Source of the DNA: Clostridia bacterium
GTDB taxonomy: Bacteria > Bacillota > Clostridia > Christensenellales > Borkfalkiaceae
Direction: 5' to 3'
Assembly: GCA_017501125.1 (NCBI GenBank)
Contig: JAFVXN010000131.1
Span: 1 to 33,926 of the forward strand
Length of the DNA: 33,926 bases
The notes beneath the pieces were generated by a model. That model saw only the letters and a program-made list of their open reading frames with translations, made no database searches and had not been told where the DNA came from. Shown piece by piece: positions 15,500 through 23,929 of this stretch; the first letter of the stretch is position 1; each line of letters begins with the position of its first letter. The translations under genes were made by a program, and so were the position numbers.

Positions 15500-15606
15500 T
15501 ATAAAATACTTCGCAATACTTCATTGTGTTTTGTGCCGATTTGGTCGTGTGCGTCCAAGTACACTCCCTTCATCAGTACTCGCGCCTTGTCTTGCTTGTA
15601 TTTTTT
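15500..15606 (+). repeat. Interspersed hairpin repeat, copy E, in the operon leader
   Basis: Outer AAAATAC (15503-15509)/GTATTTT (15598-15604); core GCAATAC (15513-15519)/GTCTTGC (15589-15595); middle GTGCCGAT (15533-15540)/ATCAGTAC (15572-15579) with one mismatch; apical GTGTGC-GTCCAA-GTACAC (15547-15564), where a G-T pair keeps the stem. Unlike the other copies it lies downstream of a promoter, in the 169-nt 5' leader of the yicC operon. Confidence 0.85.
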
Positions 15607-15655
15607 GACGGCAGATTGCTTAACGTTAATTAACCGCCTCCAAGGAGAAAAGATT

Positions 15656-16534
15656 ATGCTTAGCATGACGGGATACGGAAAAGGGGAATTTGAGTTAGAC
15701 GGGATTACGCTGACCTGCGAGATGCGTTCGGTCAACAATAGATATTTGGACGTCGTTATCAAGTGTCCTCGCATTTTCACGGCGTACGAAGAGGTTATAC
15801 GCGCCACCATCAAAGAGAAGATGACGAGAGGGCACGTCGACGTGTTTATTTCCTACAAGGACAAGCGTGAAAAGCCGACTAATTTGGCGGTGGATTTGTC
15901 CGTGGCGACGGCGTACGTAATGGCGTCGCAAAGCCTCAAAGACGCCTTCCCTTATCTTACGGACGACGTCACGCTGACCAGCCTTATGCGCTACCCCGAC
16001 GTCCTTCGACAAGAGGAAGACGTGGCAAGTGCGGACGAGAGTATGATAACCGCGCTCAAAGGTGCGTTGGGGCTTGCGATAGACAACCTCAATAGTATGC
16101 GCGCCGTCGAAGGGGAGAAACTGAAGGCGGATATGTTATCGCGCGTAGGCGAGGTGGAAAGGCTCGTCAATTGCCTCAGCGAAAGGGCGCCTATGGTCGC
16201 TAAGAACCACCGTGAAAAACTGGCGGCAAAGATTAAGGAATATTTGGGCGAGGCACAGGTGGACGAGAGCCGTATCCTGACGGAGGCGGCAATCTTTGCG
16301 GATAAGAGCAACGTTGACGAGGAGTTGACGAGACTGTATAGCCATATCTCACAATTCCGCGACATTTGCAAAGAAAAGATCGTGGGCAGAAAACTCGACT
16401 TTTTGGTGCAGGAATTCAACCGCGAGGCGAACACGACTTGTTCTAAGAGCAACGACGTGGAAGTGACGAGATTAGGGCTCGCGCTCAAGAACGAGATTGA
16501 AAAAATCCGCGAGCAAGTGCAGAACGTGGAGTAA
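15656..16534 (+). CDS. yicC: YicC/YloC family endoribonuclease
   Basis: The 292-residue protein starts MLSMTGYGKGEF, the signature of the YicC family, and contains EMRSVNNRYLDV. The C-terminal DUF1732 part ends with FLVQEFNREANTTCSKSNDVEVTRLGL, also diagnostic. YicC proteins are metal-dependent endoribonucleases implicated in RNA turnover. ATG 15656 lies after AAGGAGA; the frame is open back to 15524, but that part is repeat E. This is the first gene of a long operon. In most Firmicutes remA separates yicC from gmk; here gmk follows after 3 bp. Confidence 0.95.
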   Translation: MLSMTGYGKGEFELDGITLTCEMRSVNNRYLDVVIKCPRIFTAYEEVIRATIKEKMTRGHVDVFISYKDKREKPTNLAVDLSVATAYVMASQSLKDAFPYLTDDVTLTSLMRYPDVLRQEEDVASADESMITALKGALGLAIDNLNSMRAVEGEKLKADMLSRVGEVERLVNCLSERAPMVAKNHREKLAAKIKEYLGEAQVDESRILTEAAIFADKSNVDEELTRLYSHISQFRDICKEKIVGRKLDFLVQEFNREANTTCSKSNDVEVTRLGLALKNEIEKIREQVQNVE

Positions 16535-16537
16535 GCG

Positions 16538-17098
16538 ATGAGGAACGTATTGATGATAGTGTCCGGACCTTCGGGCGTCGGCAAAGGTACGCTCGTAAAG
16601 AGGTTGATTAAAGAGCGCGAGGACGTGACCGAGTGCGTCACCTGTACGACGCGTGCGCCGAGGGCTGGCGAGGTTCACGGACGGGAATATTTTTTCCTTA
16701 GCAAAGAGGAGTTCGAGAGACGGATACAAGAGGACGGCTTTTTAGAATACGACAAGCATTTCGACAACTACTACGGCACGCCAAAGGCGTTCGTGGAAGA
16801 GACGCTTAAAAGTAAGTCGGTGGTGCTGGAGATTGACGTCGTCGGCGCACTCAACGCAAAAAAGGTGTATCCCGACAGCGTGCTCGTGATGATAGCGCCC
16901 CCGTCGAAAGAGGTGCTTGCCGCAAGGCTGAGGGGCAGGGGCACGGAGACGGACGAGGAGATAGCGCGTAGGCTTTCGAGGCTGAATTACGAATTGTCAC
17001 AACAAGACAAGTACGACCACGTCCTTATCAACGACGACTTGGAGACGGCGTATAACAATTTGTGCAACTTATTAGACGAAGAAAAAAATAAACAATAA
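16538..17098 (+). CDS. gmk: Guanylate kinase
   Basis: It phosphorylates GMP to GDP with ATP, in the GTP and (p)ppGpp supply route. The P-loop GPSGVGKGT is at 10-18 and the GMP-binding segment TCTTRAPRAGEVHGREYFFL follows at about 35-54. Length 186 is close to the usual 200. The Shine-Dalgarno GGAG lies inside the last codons of yicC, so the two genes are likely translationally coupled. Confidence 0.97.
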   Translation: MRNVLMIVSGPSGVGKGTLVKRLIKEREDVTECVTCTTRAPRAGEVHGREYFFLSKEEFERRIQEDGFLEYDKHFDNYYGTPKAFVEETLKSKSVVLEIDVVGALNAKKVYPDSVLVMIAPPSKEVLAARLRGRGTETDEEIARRLSRLNYELSQQDKYDHVLINDDLETAYNNLCNLLDEEKNKQ

Positions 17099-17116
17099 AC
17101 GGAAAGGAGAATAAAT

Positions 17117-17335
17117 ATGGTAAACGAACCTGCAGTAGACGTTTTGATTAGAAAATTGGGCACGGACGAAGAACCGATTAGCAGATATGCGCTGTGCACC
17201 GTCGCATCTAAACGCGCAAGACAAATTTTGGAGACGGAAAGAAACGCTTCCGTTCCTTCCAACACGAAAGAGAAGGAACTTTTGACTGCGTGCAAGGATA
17301 TCGCGGACGGAAAAGTAATCATCGCGAAGGACTAA
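17117..17335 (+). CDS. rpoZ: RNA polymerase omega subunit
   Basis: The 72-residue omega subunit helps assemble the beta' subunit. It reads VNEPAVDVLIRKLGTDEEPI then SRYALCTVASKRARQI, the conserved helix that contacts beta', and ends with LTACKDIADGKVII. AAAGGAGA precedes ATG 17117. The position between gmk and priA is standard, although coaBC, which usually comes next, is missing. Confidence 0.95.
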   Translation: MVNEPAVDVLIRKLGTDEEPISRYALCTVASKRARQILETERNASVPSNTKEKELLTACKDIADGKVIIAKD

Positions 17336-17342
17336 TATCGCG

Positions 17343-17370
17343 TTGCCCCGATTATGTCGGGGCAATTCGT
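17343..17370 (+). terminator. Hairpin between rpoZ and priA
   Basis: A 9-bp perfect stem TTGCCCCGA/TCGGGGCAA with a TTATG loop is followed by TTCGTTTT. The U-tract is interrupted, so it is probably a partial terminator reducing expression of priA and later genes relative to rpoZ. Confidence 0.6.
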
Positions 17371-17388
17371 TTTGCAAGAGGGGTATAG

Positions 17389-19563
17389 ATGATAGCGGAA
17401 GTAATCGTGGATATTGCCACGGGTGCGACGGACAGGATATTCGATTATCTTTGTGCTGACGATACGGTAATCGGCAGCAGAGTTCGCGCGCCCTTTGGCG
17501 GTAGGACGCTTTGCGGATTCGTCATCGGCACGAAGGAAACGTCCACCTTCCCTGCGGAGCGACTGAAAAAAGTAATCCCTTGCGAGGACGGCTTGCCCGC
17601 CCTGACGGGGGAGTGTCTTTCGCTCGCGAAAAAAATCGCGCGTCGCTATCGTGTACCGCTCGCCTCCTCGCTTAGGCTGTTTTTGCCTGCCGAGATGCGG
17701 ACGGGCAAGGTCAGGGAACTGACGAAGAACTACGCGAGCCTGTGCGTGCCTTTTGCGGAAATCAAATTGCCGAAATCGGCAAAGAACCAACTCGCCGTCG
17801 CGCAATATTTAGAGGCGCACGGGGAGACGGAGTGCGCCTATCTCAACAACTTGTACGCAGGTGGCGTTGCGGCTCTGGAAAAGAAGGGGTACGTCAATAT
17901 CGTCAAAAAACAAGTCCTGCGCAACCCCTACGACGGGGTGGAAGGGGAAGACGTCGCGCGCACCCTCTCGCCCGAGCAGGCGGCGGCAATCGCCGAGATA
18001 GAAAGGGACGATAGGACGGTGCAACTGTTGCACGGCGTCACGGGCAGTGGCAAGACGGAGGTGTATCTTCGCCTCATCGCCGACAGCCTTAGACGTGGGA
18101 AATCGGCGATCTTTTTAGTCCCCGAGATATCCTTGACGCCGCAGATGCTCTCCCAACTCCGCGCCCGTTTTGGGCGCAACGCCGCGATTTTGCACAGCGG
18201 TCTTTCCGCGGGCGAACGATTTGACGAGTGGTGGCGGCTGAGAAGTGGCGAGGCAAAGATAGCCATCGGCGCGAGGAGTGCGATATTTGCTCCGTTGGAA
18301 AATTTGGGCGTCGTCGTAATGGACGAGGAACACGACTCCTCTTATCATAGCGAGACGTCGCCGAGATACTCCACCTTCGAGATAGCGCGCCTTCGCGCTA
18401 TGCACAGCGGTTGCAAGTTGGTGTTGGGCAGTGCGACCCCCTCCGTCGACACCTTTTTGAAGGCGAGGGAAGGGGAATACAATCTTTTGCCGATGAAGAC
18501 GCGCATCAACGGAAAACCGTTGCCTGAGATTACCATCGTGGATATGCGCCGCGAGGTGCGCAGGGGGAATCAAAGCAACTTTTCCGCCACCTTAAAAGAG
18601 GAACTGGCAAAGTGCCTAGAAAGCGGCAATCAGGCGATACTTTTCCTTAATCGCAGAGGGTATTCCCAGACGGTAGTCTGCAAGGAGTGCGGCTACGTGG
18701 CAAAGTGCCTTTCCTGCGACGTTTCCTTGACCTATCACCGCGCGGAAGATTGTCTTAAATGCCACTATTGCGGCACGAAATACAACGCCCTTTCCGCCTG
18801 TCCAGAGTGCGGTGGGACGAAACTCACCTACGCAGGCACGGGTACGCAAAGGATTGCGGCGGAACTCAACAAACTATTCCCCGAGGCAAGAATTTTGCGT
18901 ATGGACAACGACACGACGTCGGGCAAGGAAGGGCATCTAAAAATCATCAAAGAATTCGGTGAGAAGAAAGCGGATATTTTGGTCGGTACGCAGATGATTG
19001 CCAAAGGGCACGATTTCCCTGCCGTCACGTTGGTGGGGATATTAGACGCGGATATGAGCCTACACTTTGCCGATTATAGGAGTGGGGAGCGAACTTTCCA
19101 ACTCATCACGCAGGTATCGGGTAGGAGTGGCAGAGCCAAGGAAAAGGGGAAGGTCGTCTTGCAGACGTACGACCCCGAGAACGAGGTTTTGCGCTACGCC
19201 ACGGCGTACGATTACGAGGGTTTTTTCGACAACGAAGTATCTCTGCGCCGAGGGGCGATGTACCCGCCTTTTTCCAAGATCGTGCGCGTGCTCGTCACCA
19301 GCGAAGACAGCGAAAAAGCGATTGCAACGCTTAAGGACGTCTACGTCGCGCTGGAAAAGATTTACGAGGCGCACACCTCCGCATTCCTCTTTTTCAACAA
19401 GATGAGCGCGCCTATTAAAAAGATACAGAACAAATACCGCTATCAGGTGCTGATGCGGATTATTGATACGAAGATATTGCAAGAGATTTACGACGCCTGT
19501 GCCGAGGCGGGGCGGAGAGAAGTTAGCGTGACGGTGGAAGAAAATCCTGTCAATTTAAGTTAA
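17389..19563 (+). CDS. priA: Primosomal protein N' (replication restart helicase)
   Basis: PriA recognises abandoned forks and reloads the replicative helicase. Residues 1-190 are the DNA-binding part. Walker A GVTGSGKTEVY centres on Lys222 and the DEEH box is at 312-315. The helicase lobes are interrupted by the typical zinc-binding insertion with eight cysteines (431, 434, 440, 443, 455, 458, 461, 471/474 region), and AGTGTQRIAAELNKLFPEA follows. Length 724 is normal (730-800). The start has a modest AGAGGGG site. It probably shares the yicC operon transcript past the rpoZ hairpin. Confidence 0.96.
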   Translation: MIAEVIVDIATGATDRIFDYLCADDTVIGSRVRAPFGGRTLCGFVIGTKETSTFPAERLKKVIPCEDGLPALTGECLSLAKKIARRYRVPLASSLRLFLPAEMRTGKVRELTKNYASLCVPFAEIKLPKSAKNQLAVAQYLEAHGETECAYLNNLYAGGVAALEKKGYVNIVKKQVLRNPYDGVEGEDVARTLSPEQAAAIAEIERDDRTVQLLHGVTGSGKTEVYLRLIADSLRRGKSAIFLVPEISLTPQMLSQLRARFGRNAAILHSGLSAGERFDEWWRLRSGEAKIAIGARSAIFAPLENLGVVVMDEEHDSSYHSETSPRYSTFEIARLRAMHSGCKLVLGSATPSVDTFLKAREGEYNLLPMKTRINGKPLPEITIVDMRREVRRGNQSNFSATLKEELAKCLESGNQAILFLNRRGYSQTVVCKECGYVAKCLSCDVSLTYHRAEDCLKCHYCGTKYNALSACPECGGTKLTYAGTGTQRIAAELNKLFPEARILRMDNDTTSGKEGHLKIIKEFGEKKADILVGTQMIAKGHDFPAVTLVGILDADMSLHFADYRSGERTFQLITQVSGRSGRAKEKGKVVLQTYDPENEVLRYATAYDYEGFFDNEVSLRRGAMYPPFSKIVRVLVTSEDSEKAIATLKDVYVALEKIYEAHTSAFLFFNKMSAPIKKIQNKYRYQVLMRIIDTKILQEIYDACAEAGRREVSVTVEENPVNLS

Positions 19564-19574
19564 AGGAGAAGGTT

Positions 19575-20027
19575 ATGGCAATTCGTAGCGTAGTACAAAA
19601 CGGGGACGAAGTCCTCCGCAAAAAATGTTTTCCCGTCGAGGAATTCGACGAAAAATTGTGGCAACTTTTAGACGATATGAAAGAGACGGTCATCAAAGAG
19701 GAAGGGGCAGGTCTTGCCGCGCCTCAGGTGGGGGTATTGAGACGGGTAGCCGTCGTCAACGTCGACGAGGGGTATTTTGAACTCATCAACCCCGTCATCA
19801 TCGCCCAAAAAGGGGAACAAACGGGGCTGGAAGGGTGTCTTTCCGTGCGCGGTATGCAAGGGGAGGTCTCCCGTCCGCAAAAGGTAAAATTCACCTATTA
19901 CGACAGGAACGGCAACAAGTGTTTGGGGATGGCGAAGGGCTTTTTTGCACGCGCCGTCTGTCACGAACTTGACCACCTCGACGGCGTGTTGTATATTGAC
20001 AAAGCGAAGAATATCGAAAGGGTATAA
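19575..20027 (+). CDS. def: Peptide deformylase
   Basis: This metalloenzyme removes the N-formyl group from nascent proteins. All three family motifs are present: GAGLAAPQVG (44-53), EGCLS (86-90, with the metal ligand Cys88) and HELDH (130-134, metal ligands and catalytic Glu131). Length 150 is typical of the short Gram-positive/E. coli-like form. AAAGGAGA is upstream. It sits 3 bp before fmt, whose reaction it reverses after translation. Confidence 0.97.
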   Translation: MAIRSVVQNGDEVLRKKCFPVEEFDEKLWQLLDDMKETVIKEEGAGLAAPQVGVLRRVAVVNVDEGYFELINPVIIAQKGEQTGLEGCLSVRGMQGEVSRPQKVKFTYYDRNGNKCLGMAKGFFARAVCHELDHLDGVLYIDKAKNIERV

Positions 20028-20030
20028 TCT

Positions 20031-20969
20031 ATGAAAATTCTCTATGCAGGCACCCCTGATTTTGCCGTCGCACCCCTGAAAGCGTTGGTGGAGGCAGGCC
20101 ACGAAGTGGTGGGGGTCGTCACCCAAACGGACAAGCCGCAAGGCAGAAAAAATATTTTGACACCGCCACCCGTAAAAGTGGCGGCGCTCTCCCTTGGTTT
20201 GCCCGTCGTGCAGTACGAGAGAATCAAGACGGAGGTGGACGGGTTGTCCGCCTTTGGCGCCGACGCGATGGTGACCTGTGCCTACGGGCAGATTCTCACC
20301 CAAGAGGTGCTGGACGTCTTCCCTAAGGGGGTGTGGAATATCCACGCAGGGCTGTTGCCGAAGTATCGTGGCGCGTCCCCTATCCAGAGCAGTATTCTCG
20401 CGGGCGAAAGGGAGACGGGCGTATGCATTATGCGTACGGAACGAGGTCTTGACACGGGGGATATCCTACTCGTTAAAAGGACGGAGATTACGCCCGAGGA
20501 GACGTACGGAGAACTTTCCGCGAGGCTCTCTCTTATCGCGGCAGAGGCAATCGTTGAAGGGATTGCGGCGATAGAAAAGGGCGGATACACCCTTGAAAAG
20601 CAGGGCGAAGAAGGGGTCGGCGTCGTCAAAAAAATCGAAAAGGAAGCGGCGAAGATGGACTTTTCCATGACAGCGAAAGGGCTCGTCGATCTGGTACGCG
20701 CTTTCAATCCCGCGCCCGTGGCGTACGCGATTTTAGAGGGCGCAAAAATTAACGTATATCGGGCAAAAATCGCCGTTATGCAAGAGGAATATGCCGTGGC
20801 AAAACTCGGCGAAATCGTGTGTGATTCTCCCAAAAAAGGGTTGCTCGTGCGCTGCGCCGACGGGGTGATTGCGCTGACGGAGTTGCAGCCTGCAGGTGGT
20901 AAAAAAATGGACGCCGCCTCTTTCCTCAACGGTAGAAAAGCGCAAAAGGGGCAGGTGTTTACATGGTAA
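20031..20969 (+). CDS. fmt: Methionyl-tRNA formyltransferase
   Basis: It transfers the formyl group from 10-formyl-THF to initiator Met-tRNA. The N-terminal Rossmann domain starts KILYAGTPDFAVAPL, the active-site segment NIHAGLLPKYRGASPIQ is at 103-119 with catalytic Asn103 and His105, and LDTGD is at 140-144 with catalytic Asp141. The C-terminal OB-type domain binds tRNA. Length 312 is standard. It overlaps rsmB by 7 bases, implying coupled translation. Its cofactor comes from Fhs, encoded at the left of the window. Confidence 0.97.
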   Translation: MKILYAGTPDFAVAPLKALVEAGHEVVGVVTQTDKPQGRKNILTPPPVKVAALSLGLPVVQYERIKTEVDGLSAFGADAMVTCAYGQILTQEVLDVFPKGVWNIHAGLLPKYRGASPIQSSILAGERETGVCIMRTERGLDTGDILLVKRTEITPEETYGELSARLSLIAAEAIVEGIAAIEKGGYTLEKQGEEGVGVVKKIEKEAAKMDFSMTAKGLVDLVRAFNPAPVAYAILEGAKINVYRAKIAVMQEEYAVAKLGEIVCDSPKKGLLVRCADGVIALTELQPAGGKKMDAASFLNGRKAQKGQVFTW

Positions 20970-22201
20970 GCAATCCCGTCTACGACCCCTATCAAATTCT
21001 ACAAAAAGTATACGGCGAAAAGGCGCACTTAAAGCAGGCGATTGCGGACGTTTTTATTGAGGAACAGTACCGCTCGCGCACGGTCAAGATATGCTACGGC
21101 GTGTTGGAGAACAACGACTATCTCGATTATTGTCTGCGCTTTTACGCGCCTAAGGCGCCAAAACTCGCCGTGCGCATCCTCTTAAAGATTGCGCTGTATA
21201 TGCTCCTGTATATGGGCAAGAAAAGGTATATGGTCACCGATTGCACCGTCGAGATTTGCAAGAAGTTAGGCAAGAGCGGTGTCAGCGGTTTCGTCAACGC
21301 GTTTTTGCGCCGTTTCAACGAGGACGAGGTCAAATCCTCCCTTCTAAAAGGAGTGGAGGGCGAGGCGATTCTTTGTGCCTATCCTTTGCCTTTTTATAGG
21401 CGTCTTAAAAGGGAATACGGCGACAGGGCAAAGACGATTGCTTTGGCGAAATCTTCTGGCGTGTCCGTCCGTTTTGCCTCCGCCAAGGCGGCGGAAAAAT
21501 ACGCCGATAAAAAGGGCGTTGAAACCCCTTTTAAGGGCAACGTCATCTACGAGAATTTCGTCCGCGACGAGGGATACGACGAGGGGGAATACACTTTCCA
21601 GTCGGTGGGGAGTATTGCCATTTGTGACGTGGTCGACCCCTGTGAAAAATTGCTAGACGCGTGTGCGGCACCTGGTGGAAAATCGGTGCTCCTCTCCCAA
21701 AAATGCACCGCCGTGACCGCTTGCGAATTGCACGATCACAGGGTGCGTTTAATCGAGCAGTATTTTGCTCGTATGGGGGTGAAGAACGCCACGGCTATGC
21801 AGGCGGACAGCAGTGCGTTCAATCCCGATTTTGAAGGGGCGTACGACGGCGTGCTTTGCGACGTGCCTTGCAGTGGCTACGGTACGGTGACGGAGAATCC
21901 CGACGTCAAATTATTCCGTGTGGAAGAGGATATGGGCTCGCTCAAAAAAGCGCAGGCGGCAATCTTGAAAAATTGCGCGAAATACGTCCAGAAAGGCGGC
22001 GCGCTGTACTACTCCACCTGTTCCCTTTTCGAGGAGGAAAACGATAGCCAAATCGGCAGATTTTTACAGGAAGTCGAGGGCTTTGAGGTGGAGTCGATAG
22101 ACAGCCCCTTGCCGCACGACAAGAAAAAATACGGGCTTCAATTTTTGCCTGATATCGCCTACGGTGCGGGCTTTTACGTATGTAGGTTGAGAAGAAGATA
22201 A
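20963..22201 (+). CDS. rsmB: 16S rRNA (cytosine-967-C5)-methyltransferase
   Basis: A 412-residue SAM-dependent methyltransferase. Residues 1-130 are a NusB-like RNA-binding domain (YDPYQILQKVYGEKAHLKQA and VNAFLRRF). The catalytic domain has the SAM motif LDACAAPGGKSVLLS, the PCS motif in CDVPCSGYGTVTENPD and the TC motif in YYSTCSLFEEEND, which hold the two catalytic cysteines. The start overlaps fmt; its stop TAA shares a base with the rlmN ATG. The length (about 440 in relatives) is slightly short but complete. Confidence 0.95.
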   Translation: MVSNPVYDPYQILQKVYGEKAHLKQAIADVFIEEQYRSRTVKICYGVLENNDYLDYCLRFYAPKAPKLAVRILLKIALYMLLYMGKKRYMVTDCTVEICKKLGKSGVSGFVNAFLRRFNEDEVKSSLLKGVEGEAILCAYPLPFYRRLKREYGDRAKTIALAKSSGVSVRFASAKAAEKYADKKGVETPFKGNVIYENFVRDEGYDEGEYTFQSVGSIAICDVVDPCEKLLDACAAPGGKSVLLSQKCTAVTACELHDHRVRLIEQYFARMGVKNATAMQADSSAFNPDFEGAYDGVLCDVPCSGYGTVTENPDVKLFRVEEDMGSLKKAQAAILKNCAKYVQKGGALYYSTCSLFEEENDSQIGRFLQEVEGFEVESIDSPLPHDKKKYGLQFLPDIAYGAGFYVCRLRRR

Positions 22202-23256
22202 TGATAGGGATTTTGCAAGATTTTTCCAAGGCGGAATTAGAAAATTTAATAGCCGAAATGGGCGAGAAAAAATTCCGCGCGGCACAACTTTTCGAGGGGT
22301 TGACGCAGGGAAAAAAAGTGAGCGAAATCACCTCGTTGTCCAAGTCTTTCAAAGAGAGACTTTTAGAAGGGTACGAAGACGCGCCGATTACGATCGAGCA
22401 GGAATATCACTCTAAAGACGGCACGAAAAAATATCTTTTCCGTCTTGCCGACGGGCACCTGATCGAAGGGGTGCTGATGAAGTACAAATACGGCTACACG
22501 CAATGCGTGTCGACGCAGGTGGGGTGTCGTATGGGTTGCAAGTTTTGCGCCTCCACGTTGGGCGGGCTTATCCGCAACCTTTCCGCGGGCGAAATCCTTG
22601 CCCAAATCACCCTCGTCAACGCCTTGCATAAGGAGGAAAAATCGGGGGATAGCAAGGGCGCAAGGGCGGTCACCAACGTCGTGCTTATGGGCAGTGGCGA
22701 ACCTTTGGACAATTACGACAACGTCGTCAAATTCCTTCGGTTGATTACGGCGGAGGAAGGCTTTGGAATGAGCGCGCGGAATATCTCTCTTTCCACCTGT
22801 GGGATAGTGCCTAAGATGTACGCTTTGGCGGAGGAAAATTTGCCCGTCAACCTCACCGTTTCCCTGCACGCGACGACGGACGAGGAAAGGGTCAGGACGA
22901 TGCCGATTGCCAAGGCGTATAAGATAGCGGACGTCTTGAAAGCGTGTGAAAATTACTTTGCGAAGACGGGCAGAAGATACTACTTCGAGTACACGCTAAT
23001 TGACGGTGAGAATTGCGACGAGGAGCACGCAAAACGGCTGATAGACCTACTTAAAGGCAAGCCCTGTCACGTCAACCTTATCCGCCTCAACGAGGTCAAG
23101 GAAAGGTCGCTTTCGGCGGCGACGGACAAGAAGGCGTACCGTTTTTTGGGGATGTTGGAAAAGGGCGGACTCTCCGCCACCTTGCGTCGCCAAATCGGCG
23201 TCGATATAGGTGGTGCCTGTGGACAACTCCGCGCCGATTATTTACAAGAGAAATAA
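22201..23256 (+). CDS. rlmN: 23S rRNA (adenine-2503-C2)-methyltransferase
   Basis: This radical SAM enzyme methylates A2503 of 23S rRNA and A37 of some tRNAs. The iron-sulfur motif CRMGCKFC places cluster cysteines at 109, 113 and 116; Cys340 in GGACGQL is the resolving/methyl-carrier cysteine of the family. VVLMGSGEPLDNYDNV and SLHATTDEERVRTMPI are conserved blocks. Length 351 is standard. It is translationally coupled to rsmB by a TAATG overlap. The usual followers stp, prkC and rsgA are absent, and rpe comes next. Confidence 0.97.
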   Translation: MIGILQDFSKAELENLIAEMGEKKFRAAQLFEGLTQGKKVSEITSLSKSFKERLLEGYEDAPITIEQEYHSKDGTKKYLFRLADGHLIEGVLMKYKYGYTQCVSTQVGCRMGCKFCASTLGGLIRNLSAGEILAQITLVNALHKEEKSGDSKGARAVTNVVLMGSGEPLDNYDNVVKFLRLITAEEGFGMSARNISLSTCGIVPKMYALAEENLPVNLTVSLHATTDEERVRTMPIAKAYKIADVLKACENYFAKTGRRYYFEYTLIDGENCDEEHAKRLIDLLKGKPCHVNLIRLNEVKERSLSAATDKKAYRFLGMLEKGGLSATLRRQIGVDIGGACGQLRADYLQEK

Positions 23257-23275
23257 CCTTTATAAGGAGTAAAAT

Positions 23276-23929
23276 ATGAAAGAAATCAAGATTGCGCCGT
23301 CCATATTGTCGGCGGACTTTTCCAAGATGGGCGAGGAGGTAATCTCGCTGGAAAAAGCGGGCGCGGATATCATCCATTGCGACGTGATGGACGGGGTGTT
23401 CGTCAACAACATCACCTTCGGTATCAAGATGGTAGAGGATCTTAGGAAGGTGACCAAATTGCCTCTCGATTGCCACCTTATGATAGTCAATCCCGAAAAA
23501 TACGTGGAGAGGTTTGCCAAGGCGGGCGCGGATATTATCACCGTCCACTACGAGGCGTGCAAAGAGGGTTTGAAAGACACCTTGCAACGCATCAAAGATT
23601 GCGGTGTAAAATGCGGCGCGGTCATCAATCCCGACACTCCCGTCGAGAAGATTAAAGACGTGATTCCTATGTGTGATATGGTGCTGGTGATGAGCGTTTT
23701 TCCTGGTTTTGGCGGTCAAAAATTTATCGTCGACGCCCTTGATAAGTTGCGTCAGGTTAAGGCGATTATTGAGGCGTGTGGCAAGGATATCGACCTGCAG
23801 ATAGACGGTGGCGTAGGGATAGACAACGTAGCCGCAGTCAAAGAGGCAGGCGCCAACGTAATCGTCGCGGGTAGTGCGGTCTTTAAGGCGGAGGATCGTG
23901 CGGCTACTATAAGCGCCTTAAAATCCTAA
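23276..23929 (+). CDS. rpe: Ribulose-phosphate 3-epimerase
   Basis: A TIM-barrel enzyme of the pentose phosphate pathway interconverting ribulose 5-phosphate and xylulose 5-phosphate. IAPSILSADFSKMGEEV starts the barrel, HCDVMDGVFVNNITFG carries metal ligands and catalytic Asp, LDCHLMIVNPEKYV follows, and VMSVFPGFGGQKFI with LQIDGGVG form the phosphate end. Length 217 is standard. AAGGAG precedes ATG 23276. It is the last gene of the operon; its stop codon overlaps the left arm of repeat F, which may serve as the operon end because no classical terminator follows. Confidence 0.97.
   Translation: MKEIKIAPSILSADFSKMGEEVISLEKAGADIIHCDVMDGVFVNNITFGIKMVEDLRKVTKLPLDCHLMIVNPEKYVERFAKAGADIITVHYEACKEGLKDTLQRIKDCGVKCGAVINPDTPVEKIKDVIPMCDMVLVMSVFPGFGGQKFIVDALDKLRQVKAIIEACGKDIDLQIDGGVGIDNVAAVKEAGANVIVAGSAVFKAEDRAATISALKS

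Noticed and set aside
15524..15655. Upstream extension of the yicC frame
   Set aside because: It is repeat E sequence; the family N-terminus MLSMTGYG starts at 15656 behind a proper ribosome binding site.
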